Positions 42,201-52,204 of a stretch of DNA of 64,000 nucleotides are shown one piece after another (position 1 is the stretch's first letter; each line of letters opens with the position of its first letter). The DNA is taken from positions 1 to 64,000 of the forward strand of contig NZ_VHIZ01000037.1 of assembly GCF_006494375.1 (NCBI RefSeq), written 5' to 3'. The position numbers and the translations under genes were made by a program. This stretch comes from Pantoea anthophila. GTDB taxonomy: Bacteria; Pseudomonadota; Gammaproteobacteria; Enterobacterales; Enterobacteriaceae. The notes under the pieces were generated by a model. It saw nothing but the letters and a program-made list of their open reading frames with translations. It was not told the DNA's origin and searched no databases.

Positions 42201-42720
42201 GTCACCTTTTTAATCAGTTTATCGTCGCGGCTTCGCATCAGGCCTTCGTCCGCTGTCCTTACAAAACCACTCTGTCGCCTCTCTTATCTGACCAATGGAC
42301 CGGGCAGACGCCTCGCTTACAGAGCTCGCTGGTTGCAAGGTAAGAATAGCCACGGATTGGCGCATTGACACCCGCGCGCCCTGCGCGGAAAGGCGCTGAC
42401 CTGTTGCAACCGGGGTTGATCGGTCATGACATTCGTTTATAGTAACGGGTCTGTCTGGTCAGCTTTTCACTCTGATCAGATATCACGGCCCGCGTTCAGA
42501 ACAGCATTGCGCGGGATGACTTCCGTCCTGAAGGCACGCTGCTGCCGTAAAGGAGAACCTGAAATCATGCGTCTTACGCCACCCTGAGTCTTACCCCTCC
42601 TCTGTCGCACTGAGCCCGCTCAGCTGCGCGCCCTGAACATCCCGTCTGCGGATGGATCTTTTCGTATCTGAAAATTATTGCCCCTGCGGGCTGACTTTAT
42701 TCAAAATCTGAGAAATTATT
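42201..42720. other. Divergent intergenic region, DUF2254/SulP
   Basis: 520 bases without a credible gene. Promoters for both neighbours are expected; several short GC-rich dyads (for example GCGCGCCCTGCGCG at about 42375) but no clear regulator site. Confidence 0.4.
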
Positions 42721-44199
42721 ATGCTGCTGTCCTCGACGCGTAAGGACTGGCTGGGTAACGTCCGTGGTGACGTCCTTGCCGGTATTGTTGTCGCGCTCGC
42801 GCTTATTCCGGAAGCGATCGCTTTTTCCATCATTGCTGGTGTCGATCCCCAGGTCGGCCTCTATTCCGCCTTCTGTATCCCCATCGTCATGGCCTTCTTT
42901 GGTGGCCGCCCGGCGATGATCTCCTCCTCAACCGGTGCGATGGCACTGCTGATGGTCACGCTGGTTAAAGACCACGGACTGCAATATCTGCTTGCGGCCT
43001 CTGTGCTGACGGGCGTGTTCCAGCTGATAGCCGGATACCTCAAGCTCGGCAGCCTGATGCGCTACGTTTCGCGCTCGGTGGTGACCGGCTTCGTGAACGC
43101 ACTGGCGATACTGATATTTATGGCGCAGTTACCGGAGCTGACGCATGTCACCTGGCACGTCTATGCGCTCACCGCTGCCGGGCTCGGCATTATTTATCTC
43201 TTCCCGTACCTGAATAAAACGATTCCTTCCCCCCTGGTCTGCATCATCGTGCTGACCGCTATCTCTGTCTGGCTGCACCTGGACGTTCGCACGGTGGGCG
43301 ATATGGGCAAACTGCCTGACAGCCTGCCGGTGTTTCTCATTCCGGATATCCCGCTTAACTTTGAGACCCTGCTGATCATTCTGCCGTACTCGGCGGGGCT
43401 GGCCGTGGTAGGGCTGCTGGAATCCATGATGACCGCCACGATTGTGGATGATATGACCGACACAGCGAGTGATAAGAACCGCGAGTGCAAAGCACAGGGT
43501 ATTGCCAATATCTGCACTTCGTTTATTGGCGGGATGGCGGGCTGTGCCATGATTGGCCAGTCGGTAATCAATGTTAAATCGGGTGGGCGGGGACGGCTTT
43601 CCACGCTTACGGCAGGCGTGGTGCTGCTGTTGATGGTGGTGTTCCTGCGCGACTGGGTGTCGCAGATACCCATGGCGGCGCTGGTTGCGGTGATGATTAT
43701 GGTTTCCATCGGCACCTTTTCATGGCTATCCCTTGCGAACCTGCGCACCCACCCGCTTTCAAGCAGCGTCGTGATGCTGGCGACCGTGGCCGTGGTGGTC
43801 GCGACCCATAATCTGGCCTTTGGCGTGCTGACCGGGGTACTGATTGCATCACTGAACTTTGCTACTAAGGTGGCCCACTTTATGGCCGTTTCCTCTGCCG
43901 TGGAGGGCAATTCCCGCACCTATACCGTGAGCGGACAACTCTTCTTTGCCTCAGCTGACCGGTTTACCCGCTATTTCGATTTTCGCGAGAAGCTGGATCG
44001 TGTGGTGATCGACGTGACGCACGCCCATTTCTGGGATATCACCGCAGTCAATGCGCTGGACCGCATTGTGATTAAGTTTCGCCGTGAGGGCACCGATGTC
44101 GACATCAGGGGAATGAACGACGCGACCCGGACGCTGGTTGACCGGTTCGGCGTGCATGACAAACCTGAAGAGGTAAAAAAGCTGATGAGCGGCCACTAA
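42721..44199 (+). CDS. SulP-family anion transporter with STAS domain
   Basis: 492 aa. About ten to fourteen membrane helices over residues 15-380 with SulP motifs ([31 protein letters not shown], in pieces: [14 protein letters not shown] and QVGLYSAF), then a cytosolic STAS domain ([36 protein letters not shown]). Shorter than E. coli DauA. Transports sulfate, bicarbonate or dicarboxylates by proton or sodium symport; substrate undetermined. The ribosome site is weak. Confidence 0.9.
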   Translation: MLLSSTRKDWLGNVRGDVLAGIVVALALIPEAIAFSIIAGVDPQVGLYSAFCIPIVMAFFGGRPAMISSSTGAMALLMVTLVKDHGLQYLLAASVLTGVFQLIAGYLKLGSLMRYVSRSVVTGFVNALAILIFMAQLPELTHVTWHVYALTAAGLGIIYLFPYLNKTIPSPLVCIIVLTAISVWLHLDVRTVGDMGKLPDSLPVFLIPDIPLNFETLLIILPYSAGLAVVGLLESMMTATIVDDMTDTASDKNRECKAQGIANICTSFIGGMAGCAMIGQSVINVKSGGRGRLSTLTAGVVLLLMVVFLRDWVSQIPMAALVAVMIMVSIGTFSWLSLANLRTHPLSSSVVMLATVAVVVATHNLAFGVLTGVLIASLNFATKVAHFMAVSSAVEGNSRTYTVSGQLFFASADRFTRYFDFREKLDRVVIDVTHAHFWDITAVNALDRIVIKFRREGTDVDIRGMNDATRTLVDRFGVHDKPEEVKKLMSGH

Positions 44200-44260
44200 T
44201 TCATTGATGATTTATGGTGATACAGGATCGGCTTCCAGCCGTGTCATCACTTAAAAGCAG

Positions 44261-44286
44261 AATGCCGTGGCGATCACCACGGCATT
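44261..44286. terminator. Hairpin between convergent SulP and racemase genes
   Basis: Perfect 10-bp arms AATGCCGTGG / CCACGGCATT; the right arm encodes the racemase C-terminus (NPMPW). No long T run, so possibly a weak bidirectional terminator or mRNA-stabilising stem. Confidence 0.65.
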
Positions 44287-44993
44287 GGATTGTAACCACT
44301 TAGCAGCCTGAAGGTCTGGATAGTTGCCCTGGACAGCGTTGCTGCAGTATCGGCAATGGTAAAGCGGTAAGAGTGATCCTTTATCAGGGGGCTGAGATCG
44401 GTACAGGCAATCAGAAGGGCCTCTGCCTCAAGCCTTTCCACTTCAGCGACTAACGTCTTCCATCCTGCCTGCACCTCAGCATCGTGGAAGCCTTTTGCTT
44501 TCACTTGCCCGATTAAAGCTGTGGTCATTTCACGAAGCCGCTGTGAATCAATCATCTCGCGGCCAGACGCTTTTATGCGTGCCTGATAGAAACCGGCTTC
44601 GAGGGTAGGTTCTGTCGCCAGTACTGCGATTCTGCTGGCTTCTGCGGGTAGCGACGCCAGGGCACTCTCTGCAATATGAAGAAGGGGAATATCTCCACAG
44701 GCCTTTTTCATTTCGGCGAAATAGCAGTGTGCAAGATTACAGGGAACGGCTATCAGGCTGACTCTGGCCTTAACAAGGTCGGCAATGCCCTCCTGCAGGG
44801 CGGTAACCATAGCGTGATCGTCAATGTCCCTGCCGGGCCAGAACGGGGTCGGCAAAGAGATGATATGCATTTTAGGAAAATCCAGATCATATTTTGCACC
44901 ATAGCCCAGCTGGCACTCTGTCACCAGCATATCAATGAACGGGGCCGTAGAACGGGGTCCCATACCTGCAAGTACACCTATAGAAATCGTCAC
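44274..44993 (-). CDS. Aspartate/glutamate racemase family protein
   Basis: 239 aa from a GTG at 44993 preceded by AAAGGAG at 8 bases, giving the typical start TISIGVLAGMGPRSTAPFID; an ATG 105 bases upstream is less likely. The two catalytic cysteines are in AVPCNLAH and LIACTDLSPL, as in cofactor-independent Asp/Glu racemases. Cytoplasmic. The exact amino acid is unknown. Divergently placed to the LysR gene 250 bases away. Confidence 0.87.
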   Translation of the reverse strand: MTISIGVLAGMGPRSTAPFIDMLVTECQLGYGAKYDLDFPKMHIISLPTPFWPGRDIDDHAMVTALQEGIADLVKARVSLIAVPCNLAHCYFAEMKKACGDIPLLHIAESALASLPAEASRIAVLATEPTLEAGFYQARIKASGREMIDSQRLREMTTALIGQVKAKGFHDAEVQAGWKTLVAEVERLEAEALLIACTDLSPLIKDHSYRFTIADTAATLSRATIQTFRLLSGYNPMPW

Positions 44994-45239
44994 ACCAGCG
45001 TCTCCTTTCCTTAATTCTCTTTCCGGATACCCGGACCTTCCTGAGTAATCAGCATCATTGAAGGGTGACATTTCCGTGATCTCTTTACCAGCGTTCACAC
45101 GCAGCAGGGTGATGGCGGATGACGGACTGCGCTGCCCCGCAGATTGCTCGTGGTGGCTAATTCAGCCCACTCTCTCTATGATGACTTTTTCCCGACTCTC
45201 TGTCGGGAACGATCAACGACTCAGGGAAGTATCCTCGCG

Positions 45240-46199
45240 ATGACCATGTTAAATGACCTCGATCTGCGCCAGCTGGAAGCCTTCTCGGCGGTAATTTCTG
45301 CGGGCAGCGTCACGGCGGCAGCCAAAGCACTGAACCGCTCGCAGCCCGCTGTTTCCCGTCTGATTCAGGAGCTGGAGCAGTCGCTGGGCTACCCCCTGTT
45401 TATCCGCAACGGCCCACGCATTCATCCCTCTGAAGAGGCGTTACAGCTGCATCAGTATGTGCAAAAAGCGCTGCTCTCTTTGCAGCAGATCCGCTTACGC
45501 GCCCAGGAGATCGCGCATCAGCAGCATCGCCCGCTCAGTATTGCCGCGACCCCTGCGCTGGCGGCCGGGTTACTACCGCAGGCGCTGGCCGCACTGAACC
45601 TGCAGAACAAAGTCCAGATCATCAGTGAATCTGCCGTCCAGACGGCGCACGCGGTGATCACGGCAGAGGCTGACATCGGTTTATGCAGTCTGCCGCTGGA
45701 ACATCACGCGGTTGAGCTGCACTGGATTGGACAGTCGCAGTGCGTCGTGGCCCTGCCGGAAGAGGATGAGCTGGCGGCGAACCGGGAGCTTTCGCTGAGC
45801 CAGCTGGCAGGCCGCCGGCTGATCGCTCCCTTCAGCCCGCAGCGCTTACGCGGACGCTATGAAAAAGCGCTGAAAAAGGTCAGAGCCCCGCTGCTGGAAA
45901 CCATTGAAACCAACTCCTCGGCCAATATCCTGGGCTGCGTGCGGGCTGGATTAGGTGTGGCGATCCTCGAACCGGTAACGGGCTGGGGCATGCCGCTGGC
46001 CGGTGTGGCAATCCGCCCGATTCAGGAAGATATTCCATACTTCTTTGGCGTCATCACCCCGCAGGGCCGCCAGATTTCCAGTGCGGCCCAGGCGCTGGTG
46101 GAGGCGCTGGCCGATGCTGCCGCACACCTGTTGCCGGGGTTTGAACGTCTGACAGCCAGTGAACATCCCCGCATCATGCGTATTATCAACCAGAATTAA
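45240..46199 (+). CDS. LysR-type transcriptional regulator
   Basis: 319 aa from the ATG at 45240 (or 45246), preceded by GGGAAG. N-terminal winged helix-turn-helix (LRQLEAFSAVISAGSVTAAAKALN, RSQPAVSRLIQELEQSLG) and an effector domain. It lies upstream of and in line with the flavoprotein/ABC operon and also divergent from the racemase gene; either could be its target. The 29-bp dyad at 46312 before the operon is a candidate site. Confidence 0.88.
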   Translation: MTMLNDLDLRQLEAFSAVISAGSVTAAAKALNRSQPAVSRLIQELEQSLGYPLFIRNGPRIHPSEEALQLHQYVQKALLSLQQIRLRAQEIAHQQHRPLSIAATPALAAGLLPQALAALNLQNKVQIISESAVQTAHAVITAEADIGLCSLPLEHHAVELHWIGQSQCVVALPEEDELAANRELSLSQLAGRRLIAPFSPQRLRGRYEKALKKVRAPLLETIETNSSANILGCVRAGLGVAILEPVTGWGMPLAGVAIRPIQEDIPYFFGVITPQGRQISSAAQALVEALADAAAHLLPGFERLTASEHPRIMRIINQN

Positions 46200-46212
46200 C
46201 ACCCCCTCTCCC

Positions 46213-46232
46213 GGTCACCCGGCAGGGTGACC
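46213..46232 (+). terminator. Hairpin after LysR gene
   Basis: Perfect arms GGTCACCC / GGGTGACC with loop GGCA; only a pyrimidine-rich tail, so a modest terminator. Confidence 0.55.
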
Positions 46233-46311
46233 TCTCGTCCTGCCAAAATTAACAGATACCCGTCAGGGTTAGCCGGGCGCAGGCTTCTGAATAATCCCTG
46301 TAATTTCAATA

Positions 46312-46340
46312 CTTATAACTTATACGGCATAAGATATAAG
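46312..46340. promoter_or_regulatory. 29-bp near-perfect palindrome upstream of the flavoprotein operon
   Basis: Arms CTTATAACTTAT and ATAAGATATAAG (one mismatch) around ACGGC, 206 bases before the operon's first start. An unusually long dyad for this window; best read as an operator for the LysR or another dimeric regulator. Confidence 0.65.
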
Positions 46341-46545
46341 AAATCCATTGGTCAATGGGTGAGCGTGCTTCTTGACTCCGATTTGGGGCAAGAGGAATAT
46401 GCGAAAGCTGAGTTCTTACTATGCGTTATGATGATTCTTATCCGCTTACTATGTGTTTTTAAGATAATAAAAAGCAGGGTCATCGGCGCGTTTTAATCGT
46501 TTTCGCCCGCTATCCGGCGATCGCTGACACCAGGGAAATCTTTAT

Positions 46546-48000
46546 ATGACGTATGCCGCCAAAGGCCTTGCCGCGCTTGAAGCTCAGCTGCAGCAGGATC
46601 TGGAATGTCTGGAACTGCCCGCCAAATCCTGGGTGCCGGAGCGCACCTGGCAGGGGGCGCCGGTTCGCGATGTCGTGGTCATCGGTGCCGGTATGTGCGG
46701 TCTGGCTGCGCTCGCTAAATTACAGCTCACCGGCATCAGCAATGTGGTGGCGTATGACGCCGCACCGGCAGGGCGGGAAGGCCCCTGGGTGACCTTTGCA
46801 CGCATGGAAACCCTGCGCTCGCCGAAAACGCTGCAGGGCCCGGCACTGGGTCTTGCACCGCTGACCTTCCGCGCATGGTTTACGGCGCAGTGGGGCAAGG
46901 AAGCCTGGCAGGCGCTGGATAAAATCCCTAAAGCGCAGTGGATGGATTATCTGATCTGGTATCGCAGGGTGCTGAATCTGCCGGTGCAGAACAACGTGCG
47001 GGTCTGCACTATCGCACAGGCCGGAGATGTCATTGCGCTGGATCTGGACGGCGCCGAAACCGGCCGTGTTTACACACGTCGTCTGGTGCTGGCTACCGGA
47101 CGTTCAGGACTGGGCGGGTTTGCCGTTCCGGATTTCCTGCAGGGTATTGATCGCCGGTTCTGGGCACACTCCGCCGATGAGATCGATTTTGCGGCGTTAC
47201 AGGGCAAACGCGTGGCGGTGATTGGAGCAGGCGCGTCGTCGATGGATAACGCCGCCACCGCACTGGAGCAGGGTGCCGCAGCGGTCGATCTGCTGATCCG
47301 GCGCAAGGCGATGCCGCGTATCAACAAGATGACCGGCATCGGCAGCCAGGGGGTGATACACGGCATGCACTCTCTGCCAGATGCGTGGAAATGGAAGTTT
47401 GTCGACTACACCGCCGCGACACAAACGCCGCCGCCGCGCGCGTCAACCCTGCGCGTCTCCCGCCATGACAATGCGCGTTTCTTTCTCGACTGTGCTATTA
47501 ACGCCGTCAGGCAGGAAGCAGAGGGCCTGGTGATTGAAACCACCCAGGGCGCACTGCGCTACGACTTCCTGATCGCCGCCACCGGTTTCACCAACGATTT
47601 CAACGGCCGGCCTGAGTTTGCTGCCATCGCGCCGCATATCCGCAGCTGGGCCGACGGCCGTTATCAGCCAGAGATGGGGCCAGCACGTCAGAACCTGCTG
47701 GACGCGCCGGATCTGGGGCCTTCCTTTGAGTTTCGCGAAGTGACGCCGGGGGCCTGCCCGATGCTGGCACACATCCACTGCTTTAACGATGCCGCGATGC
47801 TGACGCACGGCAAAGTCTCCGGCGATATTCCGGCCGTGAGTGCGGGGGCCGATCGTCTGGTGCGCGGCATAACGGCCTCGCTGTTTGCCGAGGATGTCGA
47901 ACAGCACTTCGCCAGTTTACAGGCTTATGACACCCCTGAATTGCAGGGCGATGAATGGGTGGATTCAACCCCGCAACTAAAACAGGAGAACGCGTTGTGA
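46546..48000 (+). CDS. FAD/NAD(P)-binding flavoprotein monooxygenase-like
   Basis: 484 aa. First dinucleotide motif VVVIGAGMCGLAALAKL (about residues 44-60), second VAVIGAGASSMDNAATAL (about 223-240), consistent with a class B-type flavin monooxygenase/oxidoreductase. It has AGGGA before the start. The next gene's GTG overlaps its stop, so it is translationally coupled to the CMD/AhpD-like pair and the ABC importer. It probably oxidises the imported compound. Substrate unknown. Confidence 0.82.
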   Translation: MTYAAKGLAALEAQLQQDLECLELPAKSWVPERTWQGAPVRDVVVIGAGMCGLAALAKLQLTGISNVVAYDAAPAGREGPWVTFARMETLRSPKTLQGPALGLAPLTFRAWFTAQWGKEAWQALDKIPKAQWMDYLIWYRRVLNLPVQNNVRVCTIAQAGDVIALDLDGAETGRVYTRRLVLATGRSGLGGFAVPDFLQGIDRRFWAHSADEIDFAALQGKRVAVIGAGASSMDNAATALEQGAAAVDLLIRRKAMPRINKMTGIGSQGVIHGMHSLPDAWKWKFVDYTAATQTPPPRASTLRVSRHDNARFFLDCAINAVRQEAEGLVIETTQGALRYDFLIAATGFTNDFNGRPEFAAIAPHIRSWADGRYQPEMGPARQNLLDAPDLGPSFEFREVTPGACPMLAHIHCFNDAAMLTHGKVSGDIPAVSAGADRLVRGITASLFAEDVEQHFASLQAYDTPELQGDEWVDSTPQLKQENAL

Positions 48001-48479
48001 TCGACGTTATTGATCAGGCAGCCGGATTAACCCCCGATGAGGCGTTGTATCAGACGCGCCGCCTGCGCCCCGAATTTGTTGAGGGTGCAGAAGCGTGCCG
48101 TCTGTCCGTGCTGGCGCCCGAAGATGAACAGGGTTTACCGGCGGATCTGCGTCTGGCGCTGGCCCAGCGCATGGCACACCAGAACGACGATGCCGCGCTG
48201 CAACGGGATTACCAGGCTCAGCTGGCGGCGTTAAATCCGTCTGACGTGCTGCTGACCCTGGCCGCGGGCGGTGGGGTGAGTGAAGAGCCGCTGGCAACGA
48301 TTGTGCGCCATGCCGATCTGGTGACGCAGCAACCCATTCAGGCGACCGAACAGCATATCCGGCTGCTTGAGCAGGCCGGGTTAAGCAATCCGCAAATCGT
48401 CGCGCTCTCGGAACTGATCGCCTTTGTTAACTTCCAGACGCGCGTCGCGGCTGGCTTACGCCTGATGAGGTCCGCATGA
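47997..48479 (+). CDS. CMD-domain protein (Avi_7170-like)
   Basis: 160 aa from a GTG at 47997 that overlaps the previous stop, with CAGGAGA upstream. The pattern LTPDEALYQTRRLRPEFVEGAE.. and HADLVTQQPIQATEQHIRLLEQAG.. SNPQIVALSELIAFVNFQTRV matches the carboxymuconolactone-decarboxylase-related family found beside Avi_7169-type peroxidase proteins. It lacks the CxxC of true AhpD, so it is likely a partner subunit. Overlaps the next gene by 4 bases. Confidence 0.8.
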   Translation: MIDVIDQAAGLTPDEALYQTRRLRPEFVEGAEACRLSVLAPEDEQGLPADLRLALAQRMAHQNDDAALQRDYQAQLAALNPSDVLLTLAAGGGVSEEPLATIVRHADLVTQQPIQATEQHIRLLEQAGLSNPQIVALSELIAFVNFQTRVAAGLRLMRSA

Positions 48480-49042
48480 TTCCGTCAGTTAACCTCAAAC
48501 CACTGCACTGGCATCCCTATATCACGCCGGTCGAGGTTGAACAGGCGACACCGGCACAGCTTGATGCGATGAAGGTGACGCCCTCCAACAAGAAAATCTC
48601 AGAGTACGTGCGCACGCTGGTGCACGATCCCGAAAGTTACACCGCCCGCACCGGCCTGTTCAACGCCATTATGTATGTTGAAGGGGGACTGGACCGCGCG
48701 GATCGAGAGCTGGGCGCGCTCGGTGCATCCATCGTCAACGGTTGTCGCTACTGTGCGGTGGTGCATGCGCGCCGTCATGCCCAGCTGGCCGGGAATGACG
48801 CGGTGGTCAGTGCGGTCTACTTCGACAGGGCCGATGTATTAGGTGAACGCGACGCGGCGATCTATCACTTTGCCCGTCGTTTATCGGTCACGCCCTCTGA
48901 GGCGACGCCGGACGATGTGGCCGCTCTGCGCGCTGTCGGCATGAACGATCAGGAGATCCTCGATCTCATCCACGCCATCGCCATCTTTGGCTGGGCCAAC
49001 CGTCTGATGCATGTGCTCGGCCATGCTGACCTGAACAAATAA
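48476..49042 (+). CDS. Alkylhydroperoxidase (AhpD)-like protein, Avi_7169-type
   Basis: 188 aa. The AhpD redox motif is present: ELGALGASIVNGCRYCAVVHARRHA, with CxxC at about residues 93-96 and the downstream His. A peroxidase-related enzyme, normally trimeric, cytoplasmic. With the CMD protein, flavoprotein and ABC importer it forms a widely seen set of unknown substrate. It is followed 12 bases later by the ATPase gene. Confidence 0.85.
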   Translation: MIPSVNLKPLHWHPYITPVEVEQATPAQLDAMKVTPSNKKISEYVRTLVHDPESYTARTGLFNAIMYVEGGLDRADRELGALGASIVNGCRYCAVVHARRHAQLAGNDAVVSAVYFDRADVLGERDAAIYHFARRLSVTPSEATPDDVAALRAVGMNDQEILDLIHAIAIFGWANRLMHVLGHADLNK

Positions 49043-49054
49043 GGGCTGCACCGG

Positions 49055-49792
49055 ATGTTAGAACTCAACAATATTACGCTCGCTTACGGCAGCAACCCGA
49101 TTCTTAAAGGCGTCGACCTGTCGGTCAAACGTGGCGATGTGGTGTCGATCATCGGGCCAAGCGGCACCGGGAAAACCACGCTGCTGCGCTGCATCAACTA
49201 TCTGGCGAAGCCCTCCGCGGGGACGATTCAGCTCGATCAGATCCGCATGGATTATCAGTCACCCGACAAAGCGGCGATTCAGGCGATCCGTCTGCGTACC
49301 GCCATGGTGTTTCAGCAGTTTAACGTCTTCAAGAATATGACGGTGCTGGAGAACGTGATGGACCCGTTGATCGTCATCCAGCGTAAAACCCGACAGCAGG
49401 CGCGCGACATCGCTGTGCAGGAGCTGGAGCGCGTAGGCCTGGGGGCGAAGCACCATCACTATCCGTCACAGCTGTCTGGCGGGCAGTTACAGCGTACCGG
49501 TATCGCCCGGGCGCTGGCAGTCCGTCCAGACGTGATGCTGTTTGATGAACCGACCTCATCGCTCGATCCCGAGCTGGTGGGGGAAGTACTTAAAGTGATC
49601 AAAGATGTGGCGTCATCCGGCATTACCTCGCTGCTGGTGACGCACGAAATGCAGTTTGCGAAGAGCATTTCAAACCGCATCGTGTTTATGGATCAGGGTG
49701 TGGTGGCTGCGCAGGGGACGCCAGCAGAGATGTTTGATAACCCCACGCTGCCGCGCCTTGCCCAGTTCCTCAACTCAGAAAAAGTATTCTAA
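49055..49792 (+). CDS. Polar amino-acid-type ABC transporter ATPase
   Basis: 245 aa with Walker A GPSGTGKTT, signature LSGGQLQRTGIARAL, Walker B MLFDEPTSSLDP and switch His in VTHEM. Length and composition match the GlnQ/HisP group. Part of a four-gene importer with the downstream binding protein and two permeases. Confidence 0.92.
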   Translation: MLELNNITLAYGSNPILKGVDLSVKRGDVVSIIGPSGTGKTTLLRCINYLAKPSAGTIQLDQIRMDYQSPDKAAIQAIRLRTAMVFQQFNVFKNMTVLENVMDPLIVIQRKTRQQARDIAVQELERVGLGAKHHHYPSQLSGGQLQRTGIARALAVRPDVMLFDEPTSSLDPELVGEVLKVIKDVASSGITSLLVTHEMQFAKSISNRIVFMDQGVVAAQGTPAEMFDNPTLPRLAQFLNSEKVF

Positions 49793-49812
49793 TAAACACA
49801 GGAGTCAGAGAC

Positions 49813-50628
49813 ATGCCTGCAATCAAAACCACATTACGTCGCCTAGCCGCGCCTGGCATCATCGCACTGGCCCTGATCAGCGGTAACAGCTTTGCGGATG
49901 CCGTTCGCACCATTAAGATCGCTACCGCAGCAGAGTCCAAACCCCTGTCATGGGGCGCAATCGGCCATGAGCCACAGGGCTACGAGCCGGACGTGCTGAG
50001 AGCGATCAACGCGAAACTGCCGCAGTATAAATTTGTGATGGAAGGCGCGGCGGATATCGCCCAGGAAACCGGTCTGGTGACCGGCAAATATGACATGGCG
50101 ACGGGCGGATATTATAAAGCGCCTGCCCGCAGTAAACAGTTCCTGATCCCGGATGCACCGATCGGTGCCAGCCTGATGAAGATCTACAGTCGCAGCGACA
50201 GCAACATTAACGGCATGAAAGATCTGGTCGGTAAGAATATCGTGCCGGTGACCGCAGGCGGCGGCGTCTATAAGTTTGTCACCCAGTGGCAGCAGGATAA
50301 CCCGAACGACAAAATCACCATCAAAGCGTCCAGCGCGGGTGTGCCTTACCCGGATCGCCTGAAAGAGGTGCAGAACGGGAAATATGACGCGCTGATCCTG
50401 CCGTCAAATCTGGGTGAGCAGACGGTCATCGACAACCAGAAGCTGGCGATCAAAGCCAGTGAGCCGGTGGTGATTAACAACACCTATGTGCTGATCCACC
50501 GCTCCGCTGAGAACCAGGCGCTGAGTGATGACATCGCTCAATCGTTAAAGGCGCTGAAAGCGGATGGCACGCTGGATAAGCTGGCGCAGAAGTGGTTTGG
50601 CGAAGACGTGACGAAGTACATGAAGTAA
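49813..50628 (+). CDS. Periplasmic substrate-binding protein of the importer
   Basis: 271 aa with a signal peptide (LAAPGIIALALISGNSFADA) and family 3 solute-binding features (IKIATAAESKPLSWGAIG.., GYEPDVLRAINAKLP, GVPYPDRLKEVQNGKYDALI). Good GGAGTC site. The ligand is probably an amino acid or small nitrogen/sulfur compound. A strong hairpin follows the gene, as expected for higher expression of the binding protein. Confidence 0.88.
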   Translation: MPAIKTTLRRLAAPGIIALALISGNSFADAVRTIKIATAAESKPLSWGAIGHEPQGYEPDVLRAINAKLPQYKFVMEGAADIAQETGLVTGKYDMATGGYYKAPARSKQFLIPDAPIGASLMKIYSRSDSNINGMKDLVGKNIVPVTAGGGVYKFVTQWQQDNPNDKITIKASSAGVPYPDRLKEVQNGKYDALILPSNLGEQTVIDNQKLAIKASEPVVINNTYVLIHRSAENQALSDDIAQSLKALKADGTLDKLAQKWFGEDVTKYMK

Positions 50629-50637
50629 CAGATTCAC

Positions 50638-50662
50638 TGCGCCCGGTGTCAGATCGGGCGCA
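50638..50662 (+). terminator. Hairpin after the binding-protein gene
   Basis: Perfect arms TGCGCCCG / CGGGCGCA; loop of 9; a T run (CCTTTTTAG) follows 9 bases later. Probably an attenuator or mRNA-stabilising stem. Confidence 0.7.
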
Positions 50663-50692
50663 GGCTGTCCTTTTTAGCAGGAGTGTTTCACC

Positions 50693-51397
50693 GTGAATCT
50701 ATCCTCCATGATCCCAGAACTGCTGTCGGCGCTGCCTCTGACGCTCGGCATCATGTTTGTGGCGATGATTATCGGGTTCTTTCTGGCGCTTATCGCCACG
50801 TTTTTCCGCGTGCGCCGTCTTCCCGTGATCAGCCAGCTGGCCGATCTCTATGTCTCTTACGCGCGCAGCGTGCCCGTGGTGCTGCAGCTTTTTGTCGCCT
50901 TCTACGGCATGCCACTGATTACCGATAACTTCGGTTTTCGCGACTTTTTCACCGCCAACGTGGCGGCGATGATCGGCCTGAGCCTCTATCACGGAGGTTA
51001 CCTGTCGGAAGTGATGCGCCCGGCCTATCTTGCGGTTGAGCGTGGTCAGCACGATGCCACCGACAGCCTGGGCTACAGCTTCCGCCAGAAAATGCTGCGT
51101 GTCATCGGCCCGCAGGCGGTGCACTTTGCGCTGCCGGGCTACGGCAATGCCATTATCTATCTGATTCATAACGTGGCGCTGGTGATGTACATCGGTGCAG
51201 CTGATGTGATGGCGACCGCACACCTGATTATGGAGCGCGATTACAACCAGTATCAGTTCGGCACCTATCTGGTGCTGGCCGTGCTCTATTCACTGCTGTG
51301 CGGTGTGGCGTGGCTGGTTATCCGCTTCTTCGAACAACGTCATGCGAAGTACAGCGCTAAGTCTGCACCGCGCGTGAAGTTCACCACCAGCGTCTGA
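50693..51397 (+). CDS. ABC transporter permease 1
   Basis: 234 aa from a GTG with AGGAG upstream. Five-helix polar amino-acid permease with the EAA loop (AVERGQHDATDSLGYSFRQKMLRVIGPQAV, within residues 110-145). Pairs with the next gene. Confidence 0.88.
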   Translation: MNLSSMIPELLSALPLTLGIMFVAMIIGFFLALIATFFRVRRLPVISQLADLYVSYARSVPVVLQLFVAFYGMPLITDNFGFRDFFTANVAAMIGLSLYHGGYLSEVMRPAYLAVERGQHDATDSLGYSFRQKMLRVIGPQAVHFALPGYGNAIIYLIHNVALVMYIGAADVMATAHLIMERDYNQYQFGTYLVLAVLYSLLCGVAWLVIRFFEQRHAKYSAKSAPRVKFTTSV

Positions 51398-51413
51398 GCA
51401 GGGGAGAAAAACT

Positions 51414-52106
51414 ATGTTTGATGCTGAGGTGTTACTGCCGGACTTCTGGAGCATTCTGGATGCGGTGCCGGTAACGCTGCTGATGGCAGTGACGATATTC
51501 ATCTGTTCGACGCTGCTGGGCGGACTGTTTGCCTTTATTGAGCATCAGCGCATCCCGGTGCTGCGGCAGCTGGTCATCGCCTACAAAATTGCCTTCAAAG
51601 GTGTGCCGATGGTGGTGGTGATTTTCCTCGCCTACTACGGTCTGCCCCCGGCGCTCCACTTTGTCGCCACGCTGTCCGGAATAGCGGTTAATGCTCACTC
51701 GCTGCCGAACTGGGTCATCATCATTGTGGCGCTCAGTGCCTGCGTAGCGGCGTTCCAGGCTGAAGTGTGGAAAGGCGCGCTGAATTCGTTCGACAGCGGT
51801 CAGTCGGATGCCGCCTTATCGCTCGGCTACAGCGGCGGACAGCTGTTCCGTCGGGTGATGTTTCCACAGATCATCGTGGCAGCAATCCCCGACCTGGCAA
51901 ATGCATTTATGGTGATCATGAAAGCCCTGTCGCTGGCGTTTGCCATCGAAGTGGTGGATATTTTTGCTCAGGCCCAGTTAACGGCAGCCCTGAACTTCTA
52001 CTATCTCGAAGCCTTCCTGATTGCGGCAGCGTTCTACATGGTGATTGCCTATGTGGTCACGAAAATTGCCGACAGGATTGAGGCCGCACTGCGCGTGCGC
52101 ACCTGA
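51414..52106 (+). CDS. ABC transporter permease 2
   Basis: 230 aa, related to but distinct from the preceding permease. Helices at the N-terminus (VPVTLLMAVTIFICSTLLGGLFAFIE) and the EAA loop with SGGQLFRRVMFPQ. Two different permeases imply a heterodimeric membrane channel. Ends the operon. Confidence 0.88.
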   Translation: MFDAEVLLPDFWSILDAVPVTLLMAVTIFICSTLLGGLFAFIEHQRIPVLRQLVIAYKIAFKGVPMVVVIFLAYYGLPPALHFVATLSGIAVNAHSLPNWVIIIVALSACVAAFQAEVWKGALNSFDSGQSDAALSLGYSGGQLFRRVMFPQIIVAAIPDLANAFMVIMKALSLAFAIEVVDIFAQAQLTAALNFYYLEAFLIAAAFYMVIAYVVTKIADRIEAALRVRT

Positions 52107-52128
52107 TGGTTATTGCGTTGTCATTAAG

Positions 52129-52159
52129 GGCCGCCCGGTGTGGCATATGCCGGGCGGCC
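52129..52159 (+). terminator. Hairpin ending the importer operon
   Basis: Perfect 10-bp arms GGCCGCCCGG / CCGGGCGGCC. Little T run follows, so efficiency is uncertain. Confidence 0.65.
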
Positions 52160-52204
52160 AGGATCGGTTAAACGCAGGTTCGCCGATTTTGATCAAATGG
52201 GGCA

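Noticed and set aside
43194..43919. 241-codon minus-strand frame
   Set aside because: Antisense shadow of the SulP transporter gene.
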